From contig JAEVLN010000017.1 in the NCBI GenBank assembly GCA_018350325.1, positions 248,001-312,000 on the forward strand: 64,000 bases of DNA. Reading direction: 5' to 3'. Every line of letters begins with the position of its first letter. The stretch's first letter is position 1. The notes under the pieces are model-generated. The model saw only the letters and a list, made by a program, of their open reading frames with translations, made no database searches and had not been told where the DNA came from. Origin of the DNA: Globodera rostochiensis (taxonomy: Eukaryota; Nematoda; Chromadorea; Rhabditida; Heteroderidae). Below, piece after piece: positions 1-12,600 of this stretch. The position numbers and the translations under genes are program-made.

Positions 1-2087
1 TCATTGAAAAAGCAAAAATTTGGCAAAATTTATGCTGCTCGTCGTTTAATTTTTGCACCTTTGCCAATGTTACGGCCCAATGCGTCCACAAATTGTTCAG
101 AATTATGTTTTTTTTGTTTTTGTCCCCGCCGAATGCAAAAAAAGTGTCCGAATACGTCAGAAACTCGTCAATAAAACTATTAATCAGCCAAAAGGTCGAT
201 TTTGGATGAATGGCCAATTTGGCGTGTCGCAATTCCTTCGACAGATTCCCGAGAAGAGAGCCGTCGGACGCAATGATTCCTTCCGCTTGGACGGCACGGA
301 ATAATTTGTCGTCCACCAATAATTGTTCATACGATTGGACTAATTGGTGCCCATCAGAGTCTAATGGAATTAAACATTTTGCGATAAAAAATTATTTTAT
401 TGTTTTATATCACCGCGATAATTTTCTGCAATGAATTCAGAATCAGAATCGGGACAATAGTCGAATTGGGCGCGTTGTGTGTCCAAATACCACCGGGGAA
501 CGCCTTCTCGCTCTCGGCTTTTTCGAATTAATTTTCCGATTTTTGGCATTTGACTGTGTCCGAAAATGCCGATCAGTCGTTGCACCAATTGGACCCCACT
601 CACTTCTGCATAAATAAATATAATTATTCAATTATTAACTATTTTGGGCATAATTTGACTTTTTTACATTTGCCTACCCTGAAAAGTTTTTCTGAACTCT
701 TTTTTGGTGTCGATGAATGATTCGATGAGTTCGGCATTCTTTCGCTCTAATTGGAGTCGAACTTCTTCAACTATTGCCTTCATCCGTCCCTCACCATTTT
801 TACGAGGCTTATTCAAAAAGTTGAAAACGGTCCATCCCTCGCTGAGCTCTGATAACTGCTCCAACTCCTTCTCTAACCGGTGGAGCAGCACCAAATAACT
901 CATGGTTTCCAATTCTGCCGAAACAAGCTGATGTTCCGATTCAATCAGTTGGATAGAGTCAAATGATTTTGCCAATTCCCTTCGAAAAGAGGTCCAACCG
1001 CATTCTCCTCGACCTCTCTTCTGACCAATAAGCACATTAACGCTTCTGATGTAGATGATCATGCCAAGACTCAGCATGGTCTTTCGTTTTGCCAATTCCG
1101 ATTCGGAAAGAAACAATTCGATGTATAAACGCAATATCCAATCCAGCAAATCTGCAATTGTTTGGCAAAATTATTCTTTTGATTGTCCATTAAATATAAA
1201 TAATTAATCAAAAGAATAATTGACATGCCAATTTTCGCAGTAAATGCAAAATACGCTTTGATCCAAGTACTGAAAAGGTCCGGTCTGCCACCGACCAGTT
1301 CAAACATTCGTTGCGTTGCCAATTTTACTCGGAAGTCCCAATGCTCGGCGGTATCCGATACGGCAATTTGGCGCAAACGGAAGGCCAATTCGCTCTCCCA
1401 CTCCGTCCTTTGGCCGTCAAACAATTCGGAGAGTTTTCTTACTCTTTGTATTGAATGTGCCAACATTCCCTCCAGGTTTTGTTGGTGCCATGTGGCCAAA
1501 TCGCTCTGAAAGTTGGCCATGCGCCCCTTTTCCTCCTTCGCGCCATGCGTCCCAATTTGGTCCAGACGATTGCATTCCTTCAAATTCAACAAAAATGTGC
1601 CAATTTCGTCATTTTTTGCTGTTTTTAGCTGCGAGAGAATCGTCCACAATTGGCACGTGTAATTGTCCAGCCGGTCGTCCCCACTTTCGTCCAATGCCTC
1701 CCGCTTTTTGTCTCTGATGTGCCCGTATTTGCCCTCCAATTCTCCCAAAATTATCTTTTGCCCCTCATTTTTGTCCTTTTCCTTTCCGATGTTTCTCAAC
1801 TTTTCAAATGCTTCATTTATCGCCTTATCCAAAAGCTCAACAGCGATCGTTCTGCGCAGCTTCTCCCGAGCTTTATCTGGCAATTCTTCGTCGGTACTGA
1901 TCAGATAGGAGCAATAAAGCTTTTCAATAGCAATGCCCACTAAAATTTAGCGATGTCAATTAAAAGTTGATAACTTTAATCAATTAAGCCTTTATGTTTA
2001 AACTTTTTTTAAACCTGCGGAAGTGTCAAATACGATATGTGATAACAGAATTAAATTTGACAACAAAAAGAAGGCCAAAAGCGGCAT
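1..2087 (-). CDS. Gene A: secreted helical-module protein, 5' part (family with genes B and C)
   Basis: Five exons on the minus strand: 2087-2015, 1939-1229, 1151-678, 605-414 and 360-1, running off the window. Every join keeps one open frame and all four introns are phase 1. Exon 1 starts at an ATG and encodes a hydrophobic signal peptide (MPLLAFFLLSNLILLSHIVF). The rest is Lys/Glu/Leu-rich and probably all-helical. The second intron (1228-1152) has a GC donor after a codon for Ile and resumes with Asp, the same position and phase as introns in genes B and C after their FPEI..I motif. This shared intron, the signal peptide and similar composition place it in the same family. The 3' part is missing, so it is not known whether it also ends in a polymerase-like domain. 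I recognise no known domain. The start is chosen because it alone gives a signal peptide in frame with exon 2. Confidence 0.75.
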
Positions 2088-2717
2088 AACGGTCAATTTG
2101 TTTAATGCAATAATTTATTATTCTTTTAACTGTTTGGGCGAAATGCATTTTTTCGATTGATTTATTGACCTTTTTTATATGCTTAATACGGGCCCAACAA
2201 AATTGGAGAATTCCGTAGCAATCTTTTCTTGAATTACATCATTGTGTCGGAAATTGAACATGTGGAAATGAAGCTGCCTACACTGCCAAAAGGCAACATT
2301 TCGCCTACAAATTTTCTTTGACAAACGATTAAGTATTTTGTAATGCGCGAAAGATTAAGCTCCAATTTTATGAACTTATTCCATTAGCAACAAAGAAATG
2401 ATACAAAATGAATAATTGAAATATTTTTGGTAATAGAATTGATCTCTCATCTAGGCACCTCTGTTGTTGTTGCGAAACTGGGCATTGACGGAGTTGACTG
2501 TCTCGGCTAAACTGCCCGTTGTTGAAACTAGACTCCCTAAAACTTGTGCAAAAAAATACTCAAACTAACTACCAGAATTGTTGAAAATGACCACCCCGAT
2601 GCCAATTTACTCAGGACTGGGGCCCGGCTTTTAGTACCTAAAAACTTCAAAAATATCAAAAGACTTAAACCGGTCCCGACTTAAAACATCCAGTAACAAA
2701 GAAAACTTTTTGTTTTA
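2088..2717. other. Intergenic, no gene seen
   Basis: AT-rich DNA upstream of gene A, so it probably includes its promoter. I see no convincing exon on either strand. Confidence 0.5.
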
Positions 2718-3279
2718 TTAATTGATTAAGCTAACCTCGGGAACTAGCACAACGTCGCCTTTATTTGGTCGCGAAATCCTGCTGTCGTATAAAAGCAGCA
2801 TCGATTCACTATCCTTCTTTGATAATGAGAACATCAGAAAGTTTAATTGTAAGTGGATTTGATGAATTGAAATTACCAAACACTTCTGCGCTTTCACAAA
2901 ATTTTCATCAATCAAAAATACAAATGCTAAGAATTTGCCGTCACAACATTTGTCGAAGCGCAATGTCTCTGGGCAAATCTCGATTTTCTTCTTCCCGAAC
3001 TGTACTTTGCTTTACCGCAATGTACTGCTTCTCCTTCTTTGCAGGCCTTAACTTTGTTGCACAGCAAATTTTAAGATTCATTTTGCTCGCGAATGTCATT
3101 TCTTTTTCAAAACCTCGACAAAACGCCTTCCTTCATTCACTTCCATTGTCCGTCCGCAGTCGGAAGCCTTGCGGGGATGGAGGCGTAATTGTCTTCTTCC
3201 CTCCCCCACTTTTGTTGACCCGCCGCGTATATTCCCGCTTATTCCTTCCAAACCGCGCGACGGATGGCTTCTCACTCAT
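2718..3279 (-). CDS. Possible small gene, unknown product
   Basis: Weak candidate. An ATG at 3279 opens a basic reading frame of about 45 codons (begins MSEKPSVARFGRNK). With GT-AG introns it can be joined to pieces further down the strand, including a stretch with LRFDKCCDGKFLAF and one with RISRPNKGDVVLV. The joins use plausible donors and acceptors, but I recognise no domain and several alternatives exist. The last piece resembles the GDVVLV motif near the C-terminus of some retroelement integrases, so a decayed retroelement is an alternative. Confidence 0.25.
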
Positions 3280-3375
3280 TATGTGAGGTAATTAGTGGGG
3301 GGGGGGGGTATTATGTGAGGTAATTAGTGGGGGGGGGGGTATTATGTGAGGTAATTAGGGGGAGGGGGGGGGGGG
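3279..3375. repeat. Short G-rich tandem repeat, 3 copies
   Basis: A unit of about 31 bp (ATTATGTGAGGTAATTAGT followed by a run of G) is repeated about three times between the minus-strand candidate gene and the MAM gene. Confidence 0.75.
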
Positions 3376-3523
3376 CGTTGTGAGCTTTGCTTTCCCAGCA
3401 GCCGCCCAACACAGCTCAACGGAAGCGCTATTGAGTTTGCCCAAATGTCTGGCCTTATTGGGCAACAAAAACAACAACAAAATAATTGATGCTTTTTCTC
3501 ATGCATATTAAAGCAGCGACAGA

Positions 3524-6170
3524 ATGACTTCTCAGTCGTACCTCAATCACTTTGCGCTGCTCGCATTTGTCGTCTTCAACTTCCCTTTAGGCATTTAAAC
3601 ATTTTAATTAAAAAATAATATTCATTTCAGAGGCTTTCTGCTGCATTGGCTTCTCCGCATTTTCCTCTTTGTCGGCTTCTCCCGTCCATTACCCCTCCTT
3701 TTGTTGTGGCCGTCATTTGGATGCCACAAATTTGGTGGCAAAAGGGGTGCCAAATGTGCCCTTTTCATGGTCTAAAAACATTGACATGAGGGCCAAAAAA
3801 TGCCAAAGTTCGGAAATTGCCTCTTATCGCACAAATGGTAAAATAAATAATAAAATGACGCAAATAATTGACAATCATTCAAAATCATCGACTATAAATG
3901 CATCAAATTGGTTGTTTAGAAGTGCGTCGGCTGGTCACTTTGTATCAATTTAATGAAAACCAAGGCGAGAGAGGTGGGGGGGGCATTCACAAAATTAAAT
4001 TATTATGCATTTAAATAAATTGCCTAATTTGTAAATGGACAGGTGCCCAAATGAGCTGTGCCTTTGACCCGTCGGAAAGTTGTGCCTGGCATAATGCCGA
4101 ACAAATTCAATTTGGGCGCCAATTATTTATGAGAGCGCGTTTCGAGTCGCCGAAATTCAGCGCGGAAAGATTCGATTGCACTGGCGGAGAAAGAGCCTTT
4201 CCATTAGGTTAATTTAATTGAGCCTTTCCATTAGGTTAATTTAATTGAGCCTTTCCATTAGGTCAATTTGAACATTAATTAACCAAAATGGTAAATAAAA
4301 TAAATTCGATGTCAATAATTTCAGAAGGATTCTTTCTGTTGGTCGGCGGAAGGGACGAGTCTGTTTTGGAGTCGTCGGCAGCAATTGAAGCAAAAGTGCC
4401 ATGCCAAATTGAAAAGGCGATGCTTAAATTAGAGTAAATATTTAAATATGTAAATCGATTAAAATTATCAAAAATTTAAAGTTATTGGTCAATCAACGAA
4501 ACGCCAATTCTGAAAATTTGTGTTGTGCCTGACTATGAAGAAAATTTGGTGCCACTTTGTGAGGTTGGAAAGTCAGTGAAAATGAACAAAATGTAAAATA
4601 ATTAAGGAGTCTAAAATTGATATAAATCCGCTAACCTTTGAAATTCCCCAAAATGAGAGGCCATTTCGACTTCGAATCCAAGTTGATAACATTGTCGGAA
4701 GAGACGACATCGTTTTAATAGACAACATTCGATACGAAGGGAACATTTGTGTAAAAATAAACACTTTTTAATTGAATGTTAATCTTCTAAAGTTAAATGC
4801 ACCAAAACCTCCGACAAAAAGCATCACCGAATTGCTAATGAGCAAAACGCCAATTGGCGGAGAGGAGGAATTAGAAGCCGTGGAAGGAAAGCTGAACGAC
4901 GAAGAGGCCCAAGAAAGTGGGGCAGAGGGGCGGAAGATGGAGCAGGACGGCACAATGGGCGGCAAAGTGCCGACCGGGTAAATTTGGGTCTCATCGGACA
5001 CGGGCCATGTCGGGACCGAAACGGAAAAAAAGGGAGACTCGCTTTTGTTTTTGGCATAATTTGTCCATTTGTGGCACGTAATCAACCGAGAATTTTTTTA
5101 AATTGGAAAGTGCCAACATTTACCTAAAAAATTCTAAAAAACGAGTTGAAATTTTTACGTTTTACTAATCGATTAGTCTGCTTCTTGTGCCGTCGGAAGA
5201 TTGAAATGCAAAAGGACGGTTGTTCCAGAGAAGAGTTTGAATTGTTTGGGCCCATCAGCCGAGGGGACGACGGCTTTTACCCTGAAGAAGCGATGCGGCA
5301 AAAGTCATTCAAAAACAAAAAGGATTTTGGTCGACGCTTTCGAAGTTTCCACAGAGCGAAAGTTTTTTGTTTTGTTTTGTTTTTTGAGTCAGAATTTTTT
5401 GATTGGCTTTTGCAGGACGAGGCATTTGGGCCGGATGGCACATCGTTGTGCGCGGCATTAAAATGCAATTTTGACGCTGGAAAAGCGTGCAGATACAGCC
5501 GGAAGGGCATTGACGCAATGTTTGACGATTAATTATTTTATTATTTAATTATTATTTATTTATTTTGTTTCTTTATGATGAAGGTCGAGCTGGAAAGTTG
5601 GGGAAGGACCGACGGGAAACCCCCACACCGGCATTCATAAAAGTTGCACGGACAATGCCAAATTGGGTAAAAGCAATTGGAATATAAATTTAAATTTATT
5701 TGAAGTCGGTTATGCTTTTGTGGGCAGTGATTTGGAAGAGTCGGAAGATGAATTATTTGTGCTCGAATCGCCCAAACTGCGAGTGAACGAGTCCATCCTT
5801 TTGGTCTTTGATCTCTTCCAACGATCCGTCGGGCCTCAGCTGAGGGTGATTTATTTTTGGAAATTTTGTGAAATTTAAAAAAAAAAGGTTTGTCTAAACA
5901 CGCTGCGGAATTGTTCCTTCGAGAACCCGAGGAAGCCGCACAAAGCCAAACATTGGTTGGTTGGACAAAAAGTGATTTTGCCTCGGGGGACAGAAAAGGT
6001 AAAATAAATCATTAGAAATTAATCATAAAGTGATTATTAAGGTATTCTTTGTTGGGTCAAAGCTGCGTCGGAATCATTTCATCGCAATTGATAATATTCG
6101 ACTTCAGTCAATGAATTTCGGGGAAATTTGTGACAGCGAAGAGAAGATCAATTCATTAAAATTTAATTGA
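3524..6170 (+). CDS. Secreted protein with two MAM domains
   Basis: Thirteen exons: 3524-3590, 3631-3837, 4043-4207, 4325-4433, 4482-4563, 4607-4750, 4793-4966, 5177-5329, 5416-5519, 5584-5666, 5706-5845, 5888-5998, 6042-6170. They sum to 1668 nt (555 residues). The first intron has a GC donor. Exon 1 encodes a signal peptide (YLNHFALLAFVVFNFPL). The first MAM domain spans about residues 95-258, with the opening Cys pattern (CAFDPSESCAWHNA), a Leu/Pro/Cys core and the terminal DDIVLIDNIRYEGNIC. The second spans about 378-555 (KCNFDAGKACRYS, then WKVGEGPTGNPHTG, then LESPKLRV, then IAIDNIRL). A Glu/Lys-rich linker lies between them. MAM domains are extracellular adhesion modules, so a cell-surface or matrix role is inferred. 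The exon 7 end and exon 8 frame are the least certain and were set by phase. Confidence 0.8.
4193..4264. repeat. 27-bp tandem repeat spanning a splice donor (MAM gene intron 3)
   Basis: The unit GCCTTTCCATTAGGTTAATT plus seven bases is present about 2.6 times. It contains the last bases of exon 3 and the GT donor, so donor-like sites recur at 4207, 4234 and 4261. Splicing at the first gives the phase that matches exon 4. Confidence 0.8.
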
Positions 6171-6645
6171 ATATAAATTCAAAACTTTTAAAAAGGCACT
6201 CTGGAAATGTTTGTAAGATTCTCTTACAGTGAAATAATTTGATTCGAAAACCGACCAAAATTAAAATATTTAATAACGAATAAAATCAATTTCAATTTTC
6301 ATTGGTCACGTGAAAAACATGCAAATGTGTGGTGGGTGGTGGTGGGTGGTGGTGGGGGTGGGCGGGTCCCAATAAAAGTGCCATTTCCTTCCGATTTAAT
6401 GCCATCTAAGTAAATACATTAATTAATTTAAACGACTTTTTAGCAGTTAATTAATTTAAACGTCTTTTTAGAAGTTAATTAATTTAAACGTCTTTTTAGA
6501 AGTTAATTAATTTAAACGTCTTTTTAGCAGTTAATTAATTTAAACGTCTTTTTAGAAGTTAATTAATTTAAACGTCTTTTTAGCAGTTTTTTAAATTAAT
6601 TGTCATTTGAAGACTAACTAATATTAAATTAATTCAAACGAACAA
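6171..6645. promoter_or_regulatory. MAM/gene B intergenic region with 28-bp tandem repeat
   Basis: Includes a G-rich tract (6328-6365) and six copies of a 28-bp AT-rich unit (TTAATTAATTTAAACGTCTT plus TTTAGAAG) at about 6419-6587, ending about 60 bp upstream of the gene B start codon. A promoter role is inferred only from position. Confidence 0.5.
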
Positions 6646-9600
6646 ATGGCACAAAACGAAAGAAAAATGCTTTTTGTCATTTGCATTGTTTTTGTATTTC
6701 TTTTTGCCAATTTAATTGATGGTGTTAAAAATAAAAGAGGAAAACAAAAGGTGAAAAATGCACAAAAATCGTTACGAGAAAATATTTCGGAAAAAATTGG
6801 CAAAATTTCATCGATAAATCAGCCCTCAGAATATGGGGGAACTTCTTCAACAAATGTCGACGACACTCCAGAAAAAGGTCTGAAACCAATCGATTAAATT
6901 TTAATTTCCTAAATTTGCTTTTATCATTTAATTTAATTTCATTTAAATAATTATAAACAATTTGGGAATTTACAGAGGACGGCACGCAATTATTGGCCAA
7001 TTTTATGGATTTTTTCAAAGCTTCGGCTGGGAACAATGCGGCGGCAAGGAAAATTGCTTTAAATCTTCGCGTTAATTCGATTCTTTGGTTTCTGCGGCGA
7101 AAAGTCATCGATTTACTGAATTTTGCCAACGTTTTGTTTGCCAACGACGACATTTTAGTGGTCACTATAAAACAATTTGGGAACGAATGGGAAAATGCCT
7201 TCGGGGGAAATTCTGGGAAAAATTTGCCGGAAAAATCGACGATTTGTGTACAATACAAATTCAGCATTTTTTTTATCAAGTTTTTGCTAAATCATGCACA
7301 GCATATTGAATCATTGACCGAATATTTAAGCGAGGAAATTCCTTCCGACATTTTTCAGGTGGCCAATTTTAATGATTTGATTATTTGCCAATAATTTAAG
7401 ATAGAATTTTAATGATTTGATTATTTGCCAATAATTTAAGATAGAATTTTAATGATTTGATTATTTGCCAATAATTTAAGATAGACGATGTTTTCTTAAA
7501 TTGCAATATAAACGAACAAATCGAACGAATTTACAACAAATTACAAGACAAAATTGGCGACATTAATGGCCAAAACATTGTCAATCTTTTGGACATTTAC
7601 GACAATTTTCGACACTTTTTCTGTCTTCAAATGGACATGCGCAGAACGAAGGCGGCTTTGTACACGCTGACATCGAATAAATATGTCATAAGAATTGAGG
7701 ATCAATTTCCGGAAATATTCAAAATAGGCAAAATTACATTAACATTAATTATGCAAAACGCATATTTATTGCCTTTAGACATAATGTTCAATCCGGTACT
7801 TCTTGAGCGAGTCCGCCAATTGTTGATGAGCAGGAGTTGCTCAACAAGATTCAGGTCGGCATTTATGCGTCTGACAATGGCACTTTTGATTAGCCGATTG
7901 GTCGAATTCGAGTCTCGAATCAGCGGAATAGTCCGTTTGTGTGAACAAATGCGTAGGGAGCTGAAGGAAAAAGTGAATTTGGCCGTTACGGCTGCTTATC
8001 GGAATTTGTTGTCTGAAGAAAATTTGTGTGTTTTGATCAAACTGAACGAATTTGTCCAATCGATTGGCCCAAAAAAATCGCGTAAAATCAATGAACAAAT
8101 GGAAAGGCGTTTTTGGGTGACGGACGAATGCGGAAGCGAAATGGAACGTGCAAAAATAATGGAGAAATTCCGAAAAGATGGGCTCGGTGAGCTGTACAAG
8201 GAGGCCGTAGAACGGACAGTTGCGTACCAACGCAAGGATTTCATCACTCTGCTGAGGACGCCCGGGACAAAGACGCGACTTGCCCAACTGATCGGATCTG
8301 ATCAGAAATTGGACGAATTGTTGAGGAACCCTGAATTGGGCACCGTTTTTCAAGAAATCAGTAAGTTGCAATTGAGACTTCAAAACACCGATCATTCTGT
8401 TAATTTCAATCACTAATTTGCTTCAAAACACCGATCATTCTGTTAATTTCAATCACTAATTTGCTTCAAAACACCGATCATTCTGTTAATTTCAATCGCT
8501 AATTTGCTTCAAAACACCGATCATTCTGTTAATTTCAATCGCTAATTTGCTTCAAAACACCGATCATTCTGTTAATTTCAATCGCTAATTTGCTTCAAAA
8601 CACCGATCATTCTTCTCATTCTGTTATTTTTCCCTTATTAGCAATGCTTAGAACCGACCTTCTTTGGAAGCATTACGAAATCGTCTTGCTGAACAACAAT
8701 TCCTTGTGCAGTTTAAATGCCAAATTGGCCGCCGATGTGACCGTTTTCTTCTTTTGGCTCAGAACAGCGTTTGCTCCATTTAATGTTGCTTCGTTTTGGG
8801 ACAAATTCGTGCAATATTTTGATAGGGGAATTTACGATCCGTTGTTTGATCAAAGCTTAGCAGCTTTGGAAGAATCGGAACAATTTTTGATCAGAATATT
8901 CGTTGAAATAAAAAAATTTGTGAAAAAAATGGGGAAGGAAAGTGAAAAGAGCAATGGCAATATTTTCAAAAAATGGAAAGAAATGATCGATCGGAATTGG
9001 AGAAAAGATGAAAAGTTTGAGGCAAATGAATTGGAAAAATATTTGCAATGGATAAAAGAAAGGCACAAAAAGGAATTTTGGAATCTTTTAAAGGGAGAAA
9101 GAGAATTTGACAGTTTCATAAAAGGTGAGAATTCTGTAAAGAAATGAAACATTTTTTGAAATAATTTAGTTCTCAATTTTAATGGAACTGAAAAAATGGG
9201 TCAAAATTTGACTATATTTTTTGGTGCAAATGCATTGGACGAAATTATAACCGAATTTTCGATTGGGAAATTTAAAGCGGCACCGATTAAAATATCGGCA
9301 GAAAACAGAGAAAAATCTGCCGAATCGGAAGCAACTGATGGGGAAATCCATCACAAAAGCAATGAAAGTTATGCAGACAATTCACACGAACAAAATGCCA
9401 AAGGACTAAATGCCAATGCCAACGAATACGAGGGCGATGAGGTAACAAAAAACTGTAAATGCCGCGGGTTTAAACCGTTCAGAATATTGTTCCGCAACAC
9501 GTCCAATGTCCTCCTTCGGATGCGTCTCTTGCACAACTCAGAGCATTGGACAACGAAAGGGCAAACAATGAAGGTACAGAATTGGGAACCCGCCAATGAA

Positions 9601-12600
9601 AATGTTCAAAATCAGTGAACTTGTTCAACTTTAAGCATTTGTACATGGCACGCTCCAAACTTTTCTGGCTTATCTGAAGAGAGATGAAACAAATTTGGGG
9701 CCAAGTGAAAAGCACAAGAATCTAATGGAGATGAAAGTGTACGGAGTACTGTTTTACCTCCATGCTTTTTTCAATAATCTAATGGAATTTGCGGTAAAAT
9801 GTGTCGCTGATCAGCCGTTCGGATCACTTTTTGATTTGGAACTGAAAAAGGTGAAAAAACAGCGAGAAGAGCTTTTGGACAGAAGCGAAACAAAATGGGC
9901 GGAAGTTTTTTTGCTGTCGGAATTCATCAAATTTTTTCTGAACAATAAAATATTATGGGAGAACAGTGCCCATTGGCAAGGCAGACTGCTCGACGAGCTA
10001 ATGAATTCACTGGTTATTTCAATTTAAATATATTTTTTTAAATCTTAATTAAAAGGGATCAAAGAAAACGGAAAATTGGGTAAAGCCAAAGTATGACGAC
10101 ATTTCAACAAAGACATATTTCACCAACTTAAATGACAGTGGGAAAAGCGATTCCATGCACTTCTACAGCATCACTGAACTGATCAGACAGTATTTGGAAG
10201 TGCAAAGATTTTTCTGCGATTTGTCCGACTCGACAATAATTCAGAATGTCAAGAGAAAAATTGCGGTAATTATTGGTGAAGACTACCTTATTGAATTGGA
10301 TGAAATGTTTCCGGAGATTTTACAAATTGGTAAATTTTTAATTAAAGTTTTGATTCAGTCGGTCACTTTACTCAGATGCGCTGATTCCTTTGACTCAGAC
10401 GCCCCTTTATAAGCGCTTTCTCGATAGTAAATCCGGCACTGAACAGCAACTGCTTATTGAGTGCCGAATTGCCCTTCCGTTGCTTCTTTACCGCCTCAAA
10501 TGGTTCATTGTCAAAGCACCCACCGTAAAAGGCAAAATATTGGATGCTTTTCGAGAAAAATTGGGACAAATCCGACGGATTGCCTACCGAGGACTTCGGC
10601 GAGAGTTGACTGGCATCGGGCGGTCAAATTTGACTCGAGAATGCTTGTTGCGAAGCATTTGCATCGTCCACCGCTTCGCTGGCTTCACATCGGCCACTTT
10701 TGCACTTTCCGGCAGTGCCAAAGAGGCGGTCAAAGAAGAGGACATTAGCAGTTGGAGCCCCGAGGGGAAATGCGACGGGGAGAAGGCGCTGAGGGCGGCA
10801 TACCAGGTCGAAGGCATTTTGACAGAAGATAAAACAATTTAACTTCAGGAACTGCACTTTTTACTTGCAAAAACGCACTGCAGACATTTGACGGTTTTTT
10901 TGAGAACTAATATGTTAAATTTGAGGGGTTTTGTCAGAGAAAAGCGTGGTGCAAAGAATCGAATTAGAAAATTAGTGAACGGTCATGACGAATTTATGCA
11001 TGAATTCCGGGTGGAATTGAAAGACCCGAATTGTAAGTAATTGTATTTAAATTAATAATTTTTATAGTAAATGCAAATGTTCAGTGTTCACCAATTCGAG
11101 ACTGATGGACGACTATTTGGATGCCTTTTTCGACCAAGACAAAACGACACGAGTTGTCGGTAACTTGTCCGTGTTCATCACCGTTTGGGTGCGTTGGATG
11201 GAGCACCAATTTTTGACGGACGATTGGTCAAGCCGAACGACTTTGGAAGCAAAGCGCGTGAACGAATTGATGTGGACGAAGGTCAAGCTGTTCTTTGAGG
11301 ATTTGTACGACGAATTTGTCGACGTGGCCGACTTCGACGAGTTGGAGCAGAAGAGCAACCTGCTGAGAGAGTTGCAGAGGCGCGTTTGGGAATTTGCAGA
11401 GACGAAACATCACCAACTGAAACGGACTGAGCCAAAAGTCCCCCAAATTATGGCATTAAACTTGGGACAACAGAGGCGCAAATTTCGCTTAGATTGGAAC
11501 AATTTGTGGGAACATTGGCACAAAATTGTGGAAGAGGCAGCCCGGCATAAAGCCCGAGGGGTGCGATTGATGGAGGAGAACCGCGAATACGAGCAGTGGA
11601 TCGACGGGCTCCACTGGGACATGCTGCTCACACTGGTGGGCGAGGACGAGACATTTCGAAAAAATCTGAAAAAAGGTAGTGAATGGAAAGGAGCAAAAGG
11701 AATGAATTAATTAAATTATAATTAAACATCATTAATATTTGCAAGGAAGGCTAACATAATAAATTAATTAAATTTGAAAGGGCGCTAAGTTGGAATGTTT
11801 CCGACAACTTTTTCGAGCTAGGCCCCCTAGAAGGTTTTTCGGTTTTTTGTCTTAACTTTTTTTGGAGTGGATTTAAAAAAAAATAAAAAATACTTTCAAT
11901 TGGTGTTTATTTCGCTTGAAAATTCCGAAAAACGGTTTTTGCCAGCCAAGTGCATCGGTGGCGGAATGGTTAGTGGTGTGGGTGTGGGGGGTCGGGTGGG
12001 GGTTCAAATCCGCTTGGCTTAAATCATTTTTTCCCACTTTCTGTGCATATGTACGGTAATGGAAATAATTTCTAAAATCATTTTTAATTATTTCCGAGTT
12101 TTTAAAAATATTTTTAGGGGGTATTTGGAAATTTTTTGTATTTTCATTTTTTTGGTCACCAAAATTGGTGGATTAATTAATATTTGCAAGGAGGGCTAAC
12201 ATAATAAATTAATTAAATTATAATTAAACATCAATTAATATTTGCAAGGAAGGCTAACATAATAAATTAATTAAATTATAATTAGACATCAATTAATATT
12301 TGCAAGGAAGGCTAACATAATAAATTAATTAAATTATAATTAGACATCAATTAATATTTGCAAGGAAGGCTAACATAATAAATTAATTAAATTATAATTA
12401 AACATCAATTAATATTTGCAAGGAAGGCTAACATAATAAATTAATTAAATTATAATTAAACATCAATTAATATTTGCAAGGAAGGCTAATATATGAATTA
12501 ATTAAATTATAATTAAATTCAATTAATTATTTGCAGGCTTTATGGACGATGAGAAGGCAAAAGCGCGGCTGAAGGATTTCATCAATTGGGAAATGGTCGA

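Noticed and set aside
11942..12020. Functional tRNA gene
   Set aside because: The internal boxes are present, but the T stem does not pair well and the middle is a G-rich low-complexity stretch; a SINE-like remnant is more likely.
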